DNA from: Bidens hawaiensis
Taxonomy: Eukaryota > Streptophyta > Magnoliopsida > Asterales > Asteraceae
DNA: 64,000 nucleotides
Direction of reading: 5' to 3'
Assembly: GCA_021521415.1 (NCBI GenBank)
Contig: JAIQDT010002049.1
Location: 1 to 64,000, forward strand
Under the pieces are notes generated by a model that saw only the letters and a program-made list of their open reading frames with translations, was not told where the DNA came from and made no database searches. The position numbers and the translations under genes are program-made. This document shows, piece by piece, positions 61,020 through 64,000 of the stretch (positions within the stretch are counted from its first letter, which is position 1; each line of letters begins with the position of its first letter).

Positions 61020-62720
61020 GCACCGGGATGAACAGAATATCGTGACTTGTGAGCTTCATCGAGTATGCAAGTACGAAGGTCATCGCGATCGGGAACCCAT
61101 AAACGATTGAGATAATACAATAAGCCATCAAGTTTTGTTTCGAGTTGAAGCTCGGCTCCACATGACATTTCGTCGTACATGTTTCCTTCGTCAACGGAGG
61201 TACGTTGGGCTTGATAGATTTTGGCTTGGAGATCGGTTTGAACGGTGACGCTAAGAAGCAAGACGGATTTGACATTAACCTTTCGACTAAGGGCATCGGC
61301 CACGACATTCGCTTTACCGGGATGGTAGCGAATTCGCAATCGTAGTCACTAAGTAACTCAGCCCATCTTCGTTGTCTCATGTTGAGATCTTTTTGGTCAA
61401 AAATGTGTTGAAGGCTTTTGTGATCGGTAAAAACCACACATTTCGTTCCGTAAAGGTAATGTCTCCAAATTTTGAGTGCGAAAACGATGGCACCAAGTTC
61501 AAGATCGTGAGTCATGTAGTTCTTCTCGTTGACTTTGAGTTGCCCTGAAGCATATGCGATAACTTGACCTCGTTGCATGAGAACGCAACCGAGACGTTGA
61601 TGAGAAGCGTCGCAAAATACTACAAAGTCGTCGTTTCCATCGGGAAGGGTTAGAACGGGAGCATTGCAAAGCATGTGTTTAAGAGTATTAAATGCTTCTT
61701 CTTGTTTCGATCCCCATTCATAAGGCTGTTTTTTGTGAGTTAGGGAAGTGAGGGGTAAAGAGATCTTGGAAAAATTTTGGATGAAACGCCGATAATATCC
61801 GGCCAAACCGAGGAAAGATCGAATTTCCGTGGGTGTAGTCGGAGTCTTCCAATCTTTGACGGCTTCGATTTTTGCGGGATCAACATGAATACCCTTGTCG
61901 TTGACGATGTGTCCCAAAAATTGAACTTCCTCTAGCCAAAATTCACATTTTGTGAATTTGGCGTAAAGTCGTTCTTTTCTTAAGACTTCGAGAATGGAAC
62001 GCAAGTGATGCTCATGCTCGGCTTTGGATTTAGAGAAGATGAGAAATGTCATCAATAAAGACAATAACGAATTTATCTAGAAACGGTTTGCAAACGCGGT
62101 TCATGAGATTCATAAATACCGCGGGTGTATTGGTTAACTCAAAGGGCATGATCAAAAATTCGAAATGTCCAAATCGAGTACAGAATGCGGTTTTTGGAAT
62201 GTCTTCTTCGCGAACACGCAACTGATGATATCCCGATCGAAGATCGATTTTTGAGAAACACGTTGCGCCTTGGAGTTGATCGAAAAGGTCGTCGATTCGT
62301 GGAAAAGGATAACGATTTTTGATAGTAAGTTTATTGAGTTCACGATAATCGATGCACATGCGAAATGAGACATCTTTCTTTTTCACGAAGAGGACGGGAG
62401 CACCCCAAGGAAAGGAGCTTGGACGAATAAATCCATTGTCGGAAAGTTCTTCGAGTTGGTTTGATAACTCTTGCATTTCCGACGGGGCTAAACGGTAAAG
62501 AGCATTGGCCACGGGCATTGTGCCGGGCACAAGATCGATTCGAAATTCAACCGGACGAATGGGTGGAAGACCGATAACATCATCTGGAAAGACGTCGAGG
62601 AAATCACAAACCATGGAGATATCTTGGATTTTTCTTTCCTTGTGGTCTTTTACCACCGCTTGGGCTAGGAACGGAACATACTTTTGGCGTAAGTATTTTG
62701 CGATTGAGAACACGACATGA
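61020..62720 (-). pseudogene. Ty3/Gypsy reverse transcriptase and RNase H, frameshifted
   Basis: RT motifs: YRELNK (near 62350), [13 protein letters not shown] (near 62250), FIDD (near 62055). RNase H: FCDAS (near 61610), [23 protein letters not shown] (near 61400), ending [16 protein letters not shown] (near 61300). One-base shifts break it at about 62718 (before RT), 62049-62051 (just after FIDD) and about 61334 (end of RNase H). Between the breaks the frames are long and well conserved, so the element died fairly recently. Confidence 0.93.
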
Positions 62721-63217
62721 GATTGAGCCTTTTAGGAAACATTTTGCCGTAGACCTTGAGAGTTTTACCGTTGACAAGCGGAATCCGAATGAATTTATCA
62801 TAACAAACGACTTCGGCACGGTGCAAAGATAACCAATCCATGCCAACTAGGACATCGAAACTTCCCATTTGCATCGGAATGAGATCGATGGAGAATTTAC
62901 GCTTACAAAGAGTGAGAGAACAATTACGAAGGACCGAGTTTATGGTGATAGAATTTCCATTGACGACTTCGACAGAAAAAGGGTCGAGAAAGTTTAGTGC
63001 GAGGTACGGCAAGAGTAGATTCAAACTTTAATGAAATAAAACTTCTATCGGCACCCGTATCAAAAAATATAGAAGCCAAATGCTCGTTCACTAAAAACAT
63101 ACCGTTCACAACATCGTTTGCCACTTGAGCTTGATTAGCATTCATCATAAAAGCTCGTCCTTGGTTACCGGGATTTCCTTGAGGTGGTGGAGGAGGAGGT
63201 GCTTGGATGGCTTGCAT
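62665..63217 (-). pseudogene. Ty3/Gypsy aspartic protease, frameshifted
   Basis: The active-site motif FFDTGADRSFIS lies near 63062-63030. The rest of the domain (FSIDLIPMQMGSFDVLVGMDWL, near 62895-62830) is in another frame after a one-base change in the T run at about 62977-62982. Joined in frame to gag on its N-terminal side, as in Tekay-type elements. Confidence 0.9.
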
Positions 63218-64000
63218 GGGTTGGATGAGTGGTGCATTGAGTTGGGGAAGTTGAGGTTGGTAGGTTTGGACTTGGTAGGCTTGGGTTTGATAGTAGGGTA
63301 TGGTTACGGTTTGGGCTTGGTTTGCAAAAGTGAGTCGTGGGCAATTGTTGCGGAAATGATTTGGGTCACCACAGTTAAAGCAAGCTCGGGGTTGTTGAGG
63401 AGCGTTTTGCGGGTAAGGTGCAAAGAGGTTTTGGGTGTTTTGTGGAGTGGTTCTTGGTTTGTTGGGTTGAGTACGTTGTGCAGAACGACATGTGTTATTT
63501 AGATGGCCAAAACGGTTACAAATGGTGCAATGGCGACAAGGTAAGTGAGATGGGTGATGAAGTTGACAATTGTTGCATAGTGGAAAAGTACCGGTATAGG
63601 GTTTTCAATTTTGTGGGGGAGCTTGTGGTTGTTGTTGCGTTTGCGGTTGGGTAACGGCATAGTTTCGGTGGTTTTGTTTGGGTTTCTTTTTGTTGTTGTA
63701 GCGGAAAGAGTTTGAGTAGTTGATGGCTCGAGGTGGTGGGTCAACTTTGGCTTGAGGTGTGGGTTCGGTTTTGCTTTTATCACTTTTCTTCTTGATGGTT
63801 AGGGTACCCGCCTTAACATGGTTCTCCGATAGCGCACCGGCTAGAGTAATTGCATCCTCAAGTTTCTCGGGTTTGCTACTCATGACTGAGTCCCGAATTA
63901 GCATGGGTAAACCCCCGATTTATTTGTCGATTTTACGTTCGAGCGGGGTAACCAAATGAGGTACAAGGGTGCTCAATTCATGAAAACGGAGCGAGTAAGC
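63218..64000 (-). pseudogene. Ty3/Gypsy gag with zinc knuckles, partial
   Basis: The frame enters at the window's right end. It holds KPEKLEDAITLAGALSEN (near 63870), a basic Lys/Gln/Asn/Pro-rich stretch, and two CX2CX4HX4C knuckles: CTICNRFGHLNNTC (near 63530-63490) and CFNCGDPNHFRNNC (near 63390-63350). A further CNNC...H..C group lies just ahead of the first. An in-frame TGA at 63607-63605 interrupts it; otherwise gag runs on into protease in one frame. The gag N-terminus and 5' LTR lie beyond the window. Confidence 0.88.

Overview
This is repeat-rich nuclear DNA from a flowering plant, most likely a eudicot. The signs are spliced genes with short GT-AG introns, plant Ty3/Gypsy and Copia retrotransposons, PIF/Harbinger, Mutator-type and hAT-type elements, and a NAC transcription factor close in sequence to tomato NOR and Arabidopsis NARS1/ANAC056. 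The repeat style would fit Asteraceae, but I cannot place the species. There are no prokaryotic features.

Layout. 1-4860: the 3' half of a decayed Tekay-like Ty3/Gypsy element on the plus strand, with its 3' LTR. 6441-8470: a complete short non-autonomous LTR retrotransposon with target-site duplication (TSD) ATATG. 9450-13305: a three-level nest, in which a Mutator-type inverted-repeat element holds a Gypsy solo LTR that itself holds another inverted-repeat element. 13477-13828 (minus): a two-exon gene for a small secreted cysteine-rich, defensin-like peptide. 14369-15205: another Mutator-type MITE. 17610-20495: two PIF/Harbinger elements head to tail sharing a TAA, one with a frameshifted transposase and one an internal-deletion derivative. 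21321-25374: a Copia LTR split by a Gypsy solo LTR, which is itself split by a MITE and a second Copia LTR. 26600-30034: the 5' part of a Ty3/Gypsy element (LTR end, primer-binding site, upstream ORF, gag).

30035-42488 and 47978-60426 are two direct copies of one 12.45 kb segment. Each carries the NAC gene, a hAT-type MITE and the 3' LTR plus pol end of a minus-strand Tekay-like element. The NAC gene is intact in the second copy (308 codons, three exons). The first copy has one extra C in exon 1 that destroys the frame. By eye the half with NAC is almost identical between copies, while the downstream half carries dozens of differences. Between the copies (42489-46623) lies the 3' part of a Tat-lineage-like Ty3/Gypsy element: the end of pol on the plus strand, a tandem-repeat spacer, and a large spliced antisense ORF with a 'putative gypsy-type transposon' (Transposase_28-like) domain and coiled coil. 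From 60427 to the window end the minus-strand Tekay-like element continues through integrase, RNase H, reverse transcriptase, protease and gag, all decayed.

Only the NAC gene (second copy) and the defensin-like gene look like functional host genes. Everything else recognisable is transposon-derived. All calls come from reading the sequence and from family knowledge; no database search was run.
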